A stretch of 12,698 nucleotides of DNA from Candidatus Multiplicimicrobium inquinatum (GCA_002344825.1 DDUN01000010.1:11377-24074), one strand, 5' to 3'. Counted from the first letter of the stretch, positions 1 to 7,932 are shown. The notes: generated by a model from the sequence alone, not told the origin. A program made the numbers and translations.

Positions 1-3000
1 CCGGCTTTGCTCGGTAAACCCAAAGCATCCGACTCAAATTGATGTTCATACTCCAGAATGAGATGACCAAACTCATGCGCCATCACCATAAACACCGCCT
101 GAAAACTCTTCAGTTTGGCCACCAAACGATTGCCGATTTTTTGATTTGAATAAGCATTCTCTGCGCCCCACAAAATACCGCCGTCCAGCATCACCGTGCT
201 GATGATACGAATAATGCTTTCTTGACTTACGCTTGCAATGTCCCTTTGCATCATCGAAAAAAAGACGGCTATTTGCAAAGCTTTCAGGCTTTCCGTGGCG
301 AAAGACCGGCTGAATAAGTTCTTGAGATCGTCATTTGACTGATTTCCAATACCTTCAACAAACAGACCCGAATCCCTCATCAGACGTTCAAACTGAAGCC
401 CATTCGATTGAATGTAAGAAGAGAATCGGATCGGGTGACGTGAAGCAAGCAACCCAACAGCATAGATTCGGAAACGAACATCGATCTCCTCGATTTCAAA
501 AGCGAGGCGCGTGAGAAAATCAAAATCTTCAACATATCGATGGATCGCAGCATACCCCAGAGCATATTGATCTTCCCCCCGCAGACCGCTCAAAAACCCC
601 TCAAGTACACCTTTCAAATCGTCTTGATAAACGCCCTCAATAATGGAATAAGGCACTGTAATCAGATTATTGACCGAGAGGATTTCGGCGGGCATTTCCA
701 TGGGGAAAAGCAAACGCGCCAAAAGCCGAAAAAAATCAGCGGCATCGCCTCCCTTTCCGTTTTGCATCGATGCCAGAAGCTCTTCCCATAAAAGCGACCG
801 TAAAATTCCCGCAGTGTCAGGATGAATCAAGGGTGACAGCAGAATGTCGCGCAATCGTTTTTCTTTCTGCTCACTGCTTTCATGCTGCGCTTTTTCAAAA
901 AAATCTTTTAGGCGTTCGGCAACCAAAGTGGGATTCGGTTCGGACACAATCAAACGCCATTCCGGCCGGGCTTTAAGCAGATTCTGAGCGGGCGCGCTGA
1001 ACTCTACAAACTCCAAAGCCGTATCCTGATCTAACATTTCCAAAAAAGTCACTGCATTCTTTACTTGAGCGGGATCACTTTCCGTATGCTGCAATAAATT
1101 TTCCGCCTGATTTAAGCCTCTCAAAATTTGAGCTGCATAAAAGTCCCGATAACTCCCTCCGGATGGATGAAAATCTAAGACGGCATCGCCCAAAAAATCC
1201 GGCGCGGTTAGCAACACTTCAATAAAACCCAAATAATTTCGTTTCTCAAATAAATTCTGAATCACTGAAAGTCTTTGAAAGAGAGCATGCCCCGCTTGCC
1301 GTTGCTGCCGGGCTTCCGCGCTTTTACCCCAATCAACTCCGGACGTAGAGCGCAAAAGCTGATAATCAGCGGCAAAATTAATTTCCGAATCAAAACGGGC
1401 CGGCACATCCTCCGATGCGTCAGGTAACATGCGGTGACCTAACCGCTGCGCGGATAAATCTTCGCCAGTGACCGGCAATCTGAACTCGATGTTCCGGCGT
1501 TTACCATCGAGGGGTTGAGCCAGCAAATCCAGCGGAATAAAACCAAAGGGCAAAAGAAAAGGGCTTTGTGTCATTGCCGGAGATAAAATATTGGCGCCGG
1601 GAGTGAGATGATTAAGCCATTCCGTATGAAATTTTTTCTTGAATAAATCAGGCATGAACTCAGTCAACCACCTGTGAATCGGTGCGGCTGCTTCAACGGC
1701 AAGATCCAGTTGTTTCAAATCCGCCAGGTGCAGAACAAGCTGCTTGCGCCATTGAAGCAATAGATCATAAACTTGCTCTGGTTTTTCTTTCGCATACCGT
1801 CTGACCAAATAATTCCAATAAGCTTTTTGAAGATCAACATTCCCCCGTTCATTCTTCATTTCAGAACGCCAGCCGACTTGACCGTGCATTAAGTCAGCAT
1901 AACGTTCCGCGCCTTCCAGCGTCTTCACCGCGGGAGTGATCACAGCAAACCCCCAGCCTTGATCCCGCGCTATCTTCTCAAGCCCCATGCGATGAAACCC
2001 TCCGGAAACAAAGACCGTTGAAGATGATGTTTGAAAACTTTTCTCAATTTGCTTCGCCATCATCCGTTCACGATCATGCTGAATGGAATAAAAATCTTTA
2101 AACACAGCCCATACCGGATTTTCTAAGCTCATTTTTTGAACGATCTTCCAATCTGCATGAGAAAGCTCCAATCGAACAAGCTTTTCGAGCAACTGAACCC
2201 GCAAAGTCTGTTTCAAAAGCAGCCGCTGCGCGGACTTTGTAAGAAAACTTTCCGTTTTTTTAATTAAAAAAGCCTGATATTCTTCGGCAAGCGCGGCTGC
2301 GTCAATTGCGCGCCAATCCTCCGCCGCCCGCAAAGCGAAGAGATACAGGCGCCGCTCCAGATTCGTTGTGGTTAAAACTTCTTCGGCGGATAAAAGCCCC
2401 TCCAGCTTTTCCGCTGAATCCGGAATAGATGCTTGATTTAGGCGAAATTCTTCTTTAAGCGCCGCGAGAGATTGCCGCTGAGAAGCTGATTCAGCACGCT
2501 GCTCAAGCTTGAAAAGAAACCGACCCCAAAAATAAATCACTGCCGGACGCTTCAAAAACTGCTGGCGCCGCACCAGCTCATGCGTCGACTGAAGATGCTT
2601 ATAATTTTCAAAAATTTCTTTTTGCCCGCTCTCCAGAACAACTTTTAATCCATCCAGAGAATCTTGCTCGATTAATCGGTTCCATTTGAGAGCTCCGCGG
2701 GGATAAACTTTTTCTTTTGATTTCGTAATAATATCTCGCGCACGCGCCAATTTCTCTAAAACAGCCATTTGCTGTCTTTGCGCATCTTGATAAAGCCGCA
2801 CGGCCTGAATATAGAGCTCTTTTGATTCTGCGGATCGGGCGTTTAATTGCGATGATAAAAGTAATGCCGCGGCAGCACCGCTGATATTCTGCGCCTGAAC
2901 ATCTGATTCAATTTGCGAAAGAAGCCAATCACGGTCGGGAAAACTGTGTTCAAGCGCTAAGTCCGGCGTATCAGTTAATCCTTCAAGAAGTAAGGGAAAT

Positions 3001-3287
3001 GAACCATATTGCCCGCTCAGATTATCTATTAATTGCCAAATTGATTTTTGTGCCGCGGGAACCGCATGTGCGTCTTCAATCACTAAAAGTGTTTTGGGCA
3101 GTTTCCCTGCAACACGAGTCTGAACACGTCCTAACTCAGCGGAAACCTGCAAAGCATCGACAGGAATTAACAATGCTTGCGAGATACTCCTCTTCTCTGC
3201 CGCCTGCGCATCGGACGGCATAAGCCCCGCTAATTGCAAAGCAATGAGCAGCATTGCCACGCTTTTTTTGAAAACACCTTTTTTCAC
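1..3287 (-). CDS. Large secreted multidomain protein, TraB/ChaN-like N-terminus and HEFGH zincin motif (3'-truncated)
   Basis: An uninterrupted frame of 1095 codons runs from a GTG at 3287 off the left edge, so the C-terminus is missing. The start is supported by AAAGGAAA at 3292-3299, six bases past AGGA, and by a signal peptide that begins at this codon: basic MKKGVFKK, a hydrophobic core, and probable cleavage after AQA (residues 27-29). Residues 65-110 hold a beta-strand-like segment ending IEDAH (H74) and LLLEG (E102). Residues 425-455 hold VFVSGGFHRMGLEKIA (H432). Two xxxH motifs flanking a helical region, plus a glutamate, is the pattern of the TraB/ChaN/EreA metal-binding superfamily; this link is inferred. 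The region 460-1050 is mostly helical and not recognised. Residues 1071-1075 are HEFGH, a zincin motif, followed by E1085 and D1087. It is likely exported and may be a metallohydrolase, but the substrate is unknown. The frame is certain; the function is not. Confidence 0.85.
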   Translation of the reverse strand, partial: MKKGVFKKSVAMLLIALQLAGLMPSDAQAAEKRSISQALLIPVDALQVSAELGRVQTRVAGKLPKTLLVIEDAHAVPAAQKSIWQLIDNLSGQYGSFPLLLEGLTDTPDLALEHSFPDRDWLLSQIESDVQAQNISGAAAALLLSSQLNARSAESKELYIQAVRLYQDAQRQQMAVLEKLARARDIITKSKEKVYPRGALKWNRLIEQDSLDGLKVVLESGQKEIFENYKHLQSTHELVRRQQFLKRPAVIYFWGRFLFKLEQRAESASQRQSLAALKEEFRLNQASIPDSAEKLEGLLSAEEVLTTTNLERRLYLFALRAAEDWRAIDAAALAEEYQAFLIKKTESFLTKSAQRLLLKQTLRVQLLEKLVRLELSHADWKIVQKMSLENPVWAVFKDFYSIQHDRERMMAKQIEKSFQTSSSTVFVSGGFHRMGLEKIARDQGWGFAVITPAVKTLEGAERYADLMHGQVGWRSEMKNERGNVDLQKAYWNYLVRRYAKEKPEQVYDLLLQWRKQLVLHLADLKQLDLAVEAAAPIHRWLTEFMPDLFKKKFHTEWLNHLTPGANILSPAMTQSPFLLPFGFIPLDLLAQPLDGKRRNIEFRLPVTGEDLSAQRLGHRMLPDASEDVPARFDSEINFAADYQLLRSTSGVDWGKSAEARQQRQAGHALFQRLSVIQNLFEKRNYLGFIEVLLTAPDFLGDAVLDFHPSGGSYRDFYAAQILRGLNQAENLLQHTESDPAQVKNAVTFLEMLDQDTALEFVEFSAPAQNLLKARPEWRLIVSEPNPTLVAERLKDFFEKAQHESSEQKEKRLRDILLSPLIHPDTAGILRSLLWEELLASMQNGKGGDAADFFRLLARLLFPMEMPAEILSVNNLITVPYSIIEGVYQDDLKGVLEGFLSGLRGEDQYALGYAAIHRYVEDFDFLTRLAFEIEEIDVRFRIYAVGLLASRHPIRFSSYIQSNGLQFERLMRDSGLFVEGIGNQSNDDLKNLFSRSFATESLKALQIAVFFSMMQRDIASVSQESIIRIISTVMLDGGILWGAENAYSNQKIGNRLVAKLKSFQAVFMVMAHEFGHLILEYEHQFESDALGLPSKA

Positions 3288-3447
3288 TGTATTTCCTTTG
3301 ACCTAAAACAAATAAACAAAGCCATTTATAAAGCCCTTAAAAATTGATTATTGATAAAAATTAACATACTCCGCTGTGAATACAAATAAGGTAAAAATCG
3401 AGGTCAGTGTTAAAGTAAGATGATCAGAATTGCTATATCCTGCTCAC
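3288..3447 (-). promoter_or_regulatory. AT-rich leader of the large secreted protein gene, candidate -10
   Basis: This AT-rich interval between the hairpin after uvrC and the GTG start at 3287 has no coding potential that I can see. On the minus strand a TATAAA (3325-3330) lies about 37 bases upstream of the start and would serve as a -10 box, but I see no good -35 partner at normal spacing. The ribosome binding site AAAGGAAA sits at 3292-3299. A promoter here is expected because the uvrC hairpin separates the gene from the upstream operon, but its exact position is a guess. Confidence 0.3.
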
Positions 3448-3476
3448 CCCATCCCAGATACGGGATCTGGGATGGG
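3448..3476 (-). terminator. Perfect 12-bp hairpin directly after uvrC stop
   Basis: The arms at 3448-3459 (CCCATCCCAGAT) and 3465-3476 are perfectly complementary around a five-base loop. The stem starts two bases after the uvrC stop codon. On the minus strand, where uvrC is transcribed, no T-tract follows, so it is not a textbook intrinsic terminator. It could act as a mRNA 3'-end stabiliser, a weak terminator or a repeat. On the plus strand only a short CTTT follows. Confidence 0.5.
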
Positions 3477-3478
3477 CT

Positions 3479-4921
3479 TTAGGTGTGGAAATAGCTCCAA
3501 ACAGCTTCTGCGGCAGAAAAGTTCATGCCAGGCAATCCGGCAAGCTGCGAGACACCGGCGCGCTTCAGCTCGTCAAGTGATTCAAAGTTTTTGAGCAGAA
3601 CTTTTTTGCGGACATCTCCGATATCAGGGATCGCATCCAACTCCGATTTTGAGATTCCCTCACGCTTCAGCTGACGGTGATAAGAAATCGCGAAGCGATG
3701 AGCTTCATCACGGACGCGCATCAACAAATGCAGTGCCGGTGAGCCTTTTGGAAAAACTAGCGGCTCCCTGGAGTCAGTCGTGTAAATCCATTCAAACCTT
3801 TTCGCGATTGAAATAAGCTTAATGCTCATCATCTCTTCTTTTTCTAAAATTTCTTTCGCCGCTGAAAGCTGGCCTTTACCGCCGTCAATCATAATTAAGT
3901 CCGGAAGCCACTCTTCCCGCCCCTCTTTGATTCCGCGGAGCATGCGCCCCAAAGCTTCCTGAATCGAAGCATAATCATTGATGCCTTTCACGGTTTGAAT
4001 TTTGTAGCGCCGATAGCCCAGTTTATCCGGCAATTCACGGTAGAAAGCGGTACGCGAAGCCACTGTCTCATCGCCTTGAGTATGCGAGATGTCGAAACAC
4101 ACAATCTTTTCGGGTAAGCTTTCCATATCAAGCGCTTGTTTTAATTCTTGGGTGGCTGACAGGACAACAGACCGTTCAGGCGATCTGGGCTCAAACCGTT
4201 TACGGCGCAGCTTTTCGAGTGATTCAATTTGATTTTTATAAAACTGCGCGTCTTCAAAACGAAGTTCTTTCGCGGCCTGCTTCATTCGGTCGGATAAATA
4301 ATCTAAAAAACCTTTTTTGCCTCCGCCAATAAAGTGTTTCACCTCGGCAACAAGCTTGCCGTAAGCCGTTTCAACTTCAGATTTGATGCAGGGAGCAATG
4401 CATTGCCCGATGTGATAATAAAGGCAAGCCGTTTTGGGAAGTGTCTGGCATTTGCGGATAGGAAAAAGCGCCTGCACAAGTGAAACCGCGCGGCGCAAAA
4501 GTTTCGCGTCGGTAAAAGGTCCGTAGTACGAAGCTTTTTTTTCTTTTTTATTACGGGTAATAACAAGCCGCGGAAACTTTTCTCCCGTGATCTTTAAGAG
4601 CGGAAACGATTTATCGTCTTTCAGTTCTTTATTATAACGAGGCTGATGCTCGCGAACCAGTTGAGCTTCAAGCAAAAGCGCGTCCATTTCTGTCGCGGTG
4701 GAAATATAATCCACATCACGGGCGCGGCTCATCAAAACCGCAAGCTTGGGAAAATCAGGATGGGTTCCGAAATAAGACAGAAGCCTTTTCTTAAGCGATT
4801 TGGCTTTTCCAATATAGAGCGTGCCCCCGCTTTCGTCTTTCCAAAAATAAACCCCTGGGCCATCGGGAGTTCCACGCACTTTGTCTTTAAGGGTACCTGG
4901 CACCGAAGGGACGGGCAACAT
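3479..4921 (-). CDS. uvrC: UvrABC system protein C, short form
   Basis: UvrC is the dual-incision nuclease subunit of nucleotide excision repair; it binds UvrB at the lesion and cuts on both sides. Domains in order: GIY-YIG nuclease (GVY at 23-25, YIG at 36-38, R46, E85); four cysteines at 158, 166, 174 and 178 matching the UvrC iron-sulphur cluster ligands; a UVR UvrB-binding helix around 205-238; the RNase H-like nuclease with D277 (CFDISH), D316 (NDYAS), D346 (MIDGGKGQL) and H408 (RDEAHRF); and a C-terminal double helix-hairpin-helix at about 425-480. At 480 residues it is about 130 shorter than the roughly 610 of E. coli. Numbering agrees up to C178 and is about 120 lower at the catalytic aspartates, so the loss lies between the UVR helix and the second nuclease. 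The ATG at 4921 is one base past the murJ stop, with AAGGGA upstream inside murJ, so translational coupling is likely. Confidence 0.96.
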   Translation of the reverse strand: MLPVPSVPGTLKDKVRGTPDGPGVYFWKDESGGTLYIGKAKSLKKRLLSYFGTHPDFPKLAVLMSRARDVDYISTATEMDALLLEAQLVREHQPRYNKELKDDKSFPLLKITGEKFPRLVITRNKKEKKASYYGPFTDAKLLRRAVSLVQALFPIRKCQTLPKTACLYYHIGQCIAPCIKSEVETAYGKLVAEVKHFIGGGKKGFLDYLSDRMKQAAKELRFEDAQFYKNQIESLEKLRRKRFEPRSPERSVVLSATQELKQALDMESLPEKIVCFDISHTQGDETVASRTAFYRELPDKLGYRRYKIQTVKGINDYASIQEALGRMLRGIKEGREEWLPDLIMIDGGKGQLSAAKEILEKEEMMSIKLISIAKRFEWIYTTDSREPLVFPKGSPALHLLMRVRDEAHRFAISYHRQLKREGISKSELDAIPDIGDVRKKVLLKNFESLDELKRAGVSQLAGLPGMNFSAAEAVWSYFHT

Positions 4922-4922
4922 A

Positions 4923-6530
4923 CTATCTGTTCCCTTCGGCTCCAGCCTTGGCTGGTTTTCTCCGCCTCAAATAGGCAAAAACCTGGGACGCTTCCTTTTT
5001 CTGAATCACAATCGAAATCAACACATAGAAAACGCCCGCTGCGGCGATCGTTCCTAAAACCTGGATGGCATACATCGTTGCACTTGAGGCGGGAGCAGCC
5101 CCACTCCACGCATTCAAAAGAAACCGTGCCGCCAAAGCCATGATGACAGAAGCAATCAGCGTCTTAAGAAAACTTTTTACGGTCTCACGAAACGGAAAAC
5201 TCGCGACACAACGAGGATAAAAAAACATTAAGAGCAAAAGCTGAACAATCGCGGAAATCGAGGTTGATAAAGCCAAGCCGGTTTCACGAAGAAAAGGCAT
5301 CAGCAAAAAATTAAGCACGACATTCAGCAGCAATGAAAAAAGGCTGATACGCATTGGCGTTTTCGAATCATGCGCCGCATAGTAGCCCGTAATCATCATT
5401 TTCTGTCCGGAATAAGCAAAGAGCCCCCAAGCATACGCCGCAAGAACCGATGCCGTGCGCGCGGTCGCAGCCGCATCAAATTCGCCGCGTTCAAAAAGCA
5501 GTCGCATAATATCCGGCGCCAAAACAATCAATCCGGCCGATGCGGGCAAAACAATCATAAAAGTCACGGTCAGTGAAAAGGCCAAGGTTTGCCTGGCTTC
5601 TTCTTTTTGATTATTTGCGATTTGATTCGAAAGCATGGGTAAAAGCGCGCTTCCCATGGCCACACCAAACATGGATAAAGGCAACTGCATCACACGATTA
5701 CCATACCACAAACTGGAATTGGCTCCCGGCCCCACCCAATAAGCAAAAGCCGTATCAATCAGCATATTCACCTGAACAGCGCCAAAACTCAATAAAACCG
5801 GCGTCAAGAGCTTCCAGCTACGCCGCAGGCCTTCATGCTCCGGGCTATTCCAGAACCATAACTGCCGCCACTTAAACTGAAATTGAAATCCGATTGTTTT
5901 GAGAAACGGCCATTCAACAGCCCAATGCAGAAACCCGGCAAAAGTCAAAGCCCAGGCAAGAATGTGCAGCCGTGCGGTCTGGTTTTCCGAAGCCCAGGGA
6001 AAAATCCAAAGCATCGTCGCGATCCAAATCATGTTCATCAAAACAGGCCCGATCATGGGAACAAAAAAACGGCCATGACTGTTGAGAATTCCCATGCCGA
6101 TCGCATAAGCACATAAAAACCACAAGTGTGGAAACATCACCTGCAACAGACTGATTGCCAAGCGAATCACATCAGGAAACACGCCAAATTTTAAAAGAAG
6201 CGCCAATACAACCTCAACAGCCAAAATAAAAACAAATAAAGCCGCTCCCATAAAGGTGTAAACGAGATTGGAGTATTTGAAGGCGGCTTCTTCACCTTGT
6301 TTTGCACGGATATCACTGTAAACCGGAATAAACGCACTCGCCAGAGCGCCCTCGCCTACAATCCGGCGGAAGAAATTGGGCACCATAAAGGCGTAAAGAA
6401 AGGCATCCCAGACCCAGCCCAAACCAAATATTTTTGCGCTGACAATATCACGCATCAGTCCCAAAATACGGCTCAGCATAATCATGGCCGCCATCACAAA
6501 CGCGGATTTCAGTAATTTATCTTTTGCCAT
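4923..6530 (-). CDS. murJ: Lipid II flippase MurJ
   Basis: MurJ flips undecaprenyl-linked peptidoglycan precursor (lipid II) across the inner membrane; it belongs to the MOP superfamily and normally has 14 transmembrane helices. This 535-residue product has the full family length and many hydrophobic segments. The N-terminal signature is clear: SRILGLMRD (R21, R27, D28), WDAF (D42), and PNFFRRIVGEGA (R55, R56, E60), matching E. coli R18, R24, D39, R52, R53 and E57. The central segment YGNRVMQLP (277-284) aligns with E. coli YADRLMEFP, so the key arginine is kept (R279) while the aspartate and glutamate are N278 and Q282. The C-terminus ends in a short basic cytoplasmic tail. The ATG at 6530 has GGTGAG six bases upstream. 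It is divergent from rpsT and heads a two-gene unit with uvrC. Confidence 0.97.
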   Translation of the reverse strand: MAKDKLLKSAFVMAAMIMLSRILGLMRDIVSAKIFGLGWVWDAFLYAFMVPNFFRRIVGEGALASAFIPVYSDIRAKQGEEAAFKYSNLVYTFMGAALFVFILAVEVVLALLLKFGVFPDVIRLAISLLQVMFPHLWFLCAYAIGMGILNSHGRFFVPMIGPVLMNMIWIATMLWIFPWASENQTARLHILAWALTFAGFLHWAVEWPFLKTIGFQFQFKWRQLWFWNSPEHEGLRRSWKLLTPVLLSFGAVQVNMLIDTAFAYWVGPGANSSLWYGNRVMQLPLSMFGVAMGSALLPMLSNQIANNQKEEARQTLAFSLTVTFMIVLPASAGLIVLAPDIMRLLFERGEFDAAATARTASVLAAYAWGLFAYSGQKMMITGYYAAHDSKTPMRISLFSLLLNVVLNFLLMPFLRETGLALSTSISAIVQLLLLMFFYPRCVASFPFRETVKSFLKTLIASVIMALAARFLLNAWSGAAPASSATMYAIQVLGTIAAAGVFYVLISIVIQKKEASQVFAYLRRRKPAKAGAEGNR

Positions 6531-6555
6531 ATTAACTCACCGGCCCCACGGTCTT

Positions 6556-6597
6556 TTGACATTCATTTTGACACTCCGCAAAAGGGTATGTTATAGT
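6556..6597 (+). promoter_or_regulatory. rpsT promoter with duplicated TTGACA boxes
   Basis: A consensus -35 TTGACA at 6568-6573 is followed after 18 bases by TATAGT at 6592-6597 (five of six matches to the -10 consensus), placing transcription start about 35 bases before the rpsT ATG. A second TTGACA at 6556-6561 lies exactly 12 bases upstream, in the same TTTTGACA context. Only the downstream copy has a well-placed -10; the upstream copy may be a binding site or chance. No clear promoter for the divergent murJ was found here. Confidence 0.65.
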
Positions 6598-6638
6598 TTC
6601 GCCCGTTTTCAAGAACTCTATTAAAAGGAAATGACACT

Positions 6639-6923
6639 ATGCCGAATATTAAGTCCGCAATGAAGCGGCTTCGCAGTAACGCCAAGAAAGAAGATCGTAA
6701 TCAAACGGTGCTTTCCGAGCTTAAGACCCTGAAAAAAAATCTTTTGAAGCTTCAGGCTGAGCCTGAAAAAGCAAAAGAAGTCGCCGCAAAAGCGATGAAA
6801 CGTTTTGATCAAGCCGCCGTAAAAGGAATCATTCCTAAGGGCCGCGCGAACCGTAATAAATCCCGCATCCAAGCCTTGGTAAACAAGCTGGGCGCGGCAA
6901 AAAAGAAGACGAAAAAAGCCTAA
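6639..6923 (+). CDS. rpsT: 30S ribosomal protein S20
   Basis: S20 binds 16S rRNA early in assembly of the small subunit body as a three-helix bundle. The 94-residue, highly basic product starts PNIKSAMKRLRSNAKK, the family signature, and contains the AAVKGIIPKGRANRNKSRI segment (about residues 58-76) that matches the conserved KG-I-(H/P)K...A-R-KSR region. A lysine-rich tail closes it. The length is normal (85-95). The ATG at 6639 is supported by AAAAGGAA at 6623-6630; an out-of-frame ATG at 6631 is ignored. It is the only plus-strand gene here, with its own promoter and a terminator that lies in the 3' end of the convergent holA. Confidence 0.97.
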   Translation: MPNIKSAMKRLRSNAKKEDRNQTVLSELKTLKKNLLKLQAEPEKAKEVAAKAMKRFDQAAVKGIIPKGRANRNKSRIQALVNKLGAAKKKTKKA

Positions 6924-6933
6924 CTCTCTCATC

Positions 6934-7932
6934 TCAGCTCCGGCTCCTTCCCTTGCTTAACGAGGGTAAAGCAGCCGGAGCTGTTATTTTAAGCAGCCAC
7001 ATTTCAAGCGACGGTTTCCCCAAAGCCCTGCCTGTCTTTGATTTAATATCTAAGTCATGCAAGTCCTGAATTGCGGTTTCCAGCCGGCTTAGTTCAAACT
7101 TGGCGAGTGCGCGAAAAAAATTATCCGCGCCATAGCCGGGCTTCATGCCCAGCCGCGCGATAACTTGCGAGGGAGCGAGTCCCTCCTCCATCAAAACCTT
7201 AGCTTGCCAAAGTTTTTTAACCTGCGCATGAATAAACCCAAGCATCGAATAAATATCATCATCCATTTCAAAAAGCTTATTTAAAACCCGCAAAGCTTCC
7301 GCCGAATTTTTAGCGAGGATCGCGTTCGATAAATCAAAAATACGAACCTCCGCCCAGTCCTCATCAAACTGTTGGGTCATAGCTTCATCAATCTGCGGCT
7401 TATCCCCCGCGAACAACACAAGCCTATCAATCATACTGGCGAGAAACACAGGCGACTCTCCGCACATATCGAAAATCATTTTTTGTGCACCCGGAGTAAT
7501 TGTTTTCCGTGCTTCCGTCAGCTTAGCTTTCAAAAATTGGGCTTCCCGTTTCATGCGGTCTGCCGCGGCAGGACGAATCAGCGTGCCAAACTGTTGGATG
7601 AGTTTTACAAGACGTCCCCGGTCTTCCGCCTTGTCGGCTTCAAAGATCAACGCTGTTTTAGCGAAAGGAGCTTTCAGATAACCCTCAAGCTCATCAAGAG
7701 CATCTTCCTTAAGCTTATCAGCCTGCTTGACGCGCAGGATCTGACCTTCCGCTAAAAAAGGAAGCGAGCGCGCGTTGGCAAGAATCTGAGAAAGCGGCGT
7801 GTCCGTGACATCAAAAGATTGAATTTCGCATTCGCCGGGAAGTAGTTTTTGAACCTGAGGAAGCAGAGCCTCATATTCCGCACGCCGCATGAACCCATCC
7901 CCCGCGATCAAATAAATCAATTTGTTGCTCAT
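6934..7932 (-). CDS. holA: DNA polymerase III, delta subunit
   Basis: The delta subunit is the wrench of the clamp loader, opening the beta sliding clamp for loading onto primed DNA. At 332 residues it has the usual length (about 330-345). Family features: an N-terminal YLIAGDGFMRRAEYEALL strand-helix; SLPFLAEGQILRVKQADKL, matching the conserved segment that follows the first subdomain; a central region ending in DWAEVRIFDLSNAILAKN; and the C-terminal collar part with IHAQVKKLWQAK and LETAIQDLHDLDIKSKTG. As in other delta subunits no Walker A motif is present. The start at 7932 has AGGAT ten bases upstream. A palindromic repeat separates it from lptE; adjacency to lptE is also seen in E. coli, and adjacency to rpsT in Bacillus. 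Its last 16 or so residues (after LLKI) are encoded by the rpsT terminator and look like a non-conserved tail. Confidence 0.93.
   Translation of the reverse strand: MSNKLIYLIAGDGFMRRAEYEALLPQVQKLLPGECEIQSFDVTDTPLSQILANARSLPFLAEGQILRVKQADKLKEDALDELEGYLKAPFAKTALIFEADKAEDRGRLVKLIQQFGTLIRPAAADRMKREAQFLKAKLTEARKTITPGAQKMIFDMCGESPVFLASMIDRLVLFAGDKPQIDEAMTQQFDEDWAEVRIFDLSNAILAKNSAEALRVLNKLFEMDDDIYSMLGFIHAQVKKLWQAKVLMEEGLAPSQVIARLGMKPGYGADNFFRALAKFELSRLETAIQDLHDLDIKSKTGRALGKPSLEMWLLKITAPAALPSLSKGRSRS
6935..6990 (+). terminator. rpsT intrinsic terminator, embedded in holA coding end
   Basis: CAGCTCCGGCT (6935-6945) and AGCCGGAGCTG (6973-6983) form a perfect 11-bp GC-rich stem. Within the 27-base interval a second six-pair stem (CCCTTG with CGAGGG, one wobble) extends it. 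It is followed on the plus strand by TTATTTT, as expected for termination of rpsT 12 bases after its stop. On the minus strand no T-tract follows, so it works best in the rpsT direction. The whole structure lies within the last holA codons. Confidence 0.8.

Noticed and set aside
42..77. Metzincin signature at HEFGH
   Set aside because: The third histidine is at position 12 of the motif instead of 11 and the glycine is absent, so HExxHxxGxxH is not met.
540..976. Plus-strand frames of 68-83 codons and a minus-strand 61-codon frame near the left edge
   Set aside because: All lie within the 1095-codon minus-strand gene in other frames.
4646..5143. Plus-strand 165-codon open frame
   Set aside because: It lies opposite the uvrC/murJ junction, has no family resemblance and spans two well-supported genes on the other strand.
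7372..7755. Plus-strand 127-codon open frame
   Set aside because: Fully antisense to holA with no recognisable domain or ribosome binding site support.
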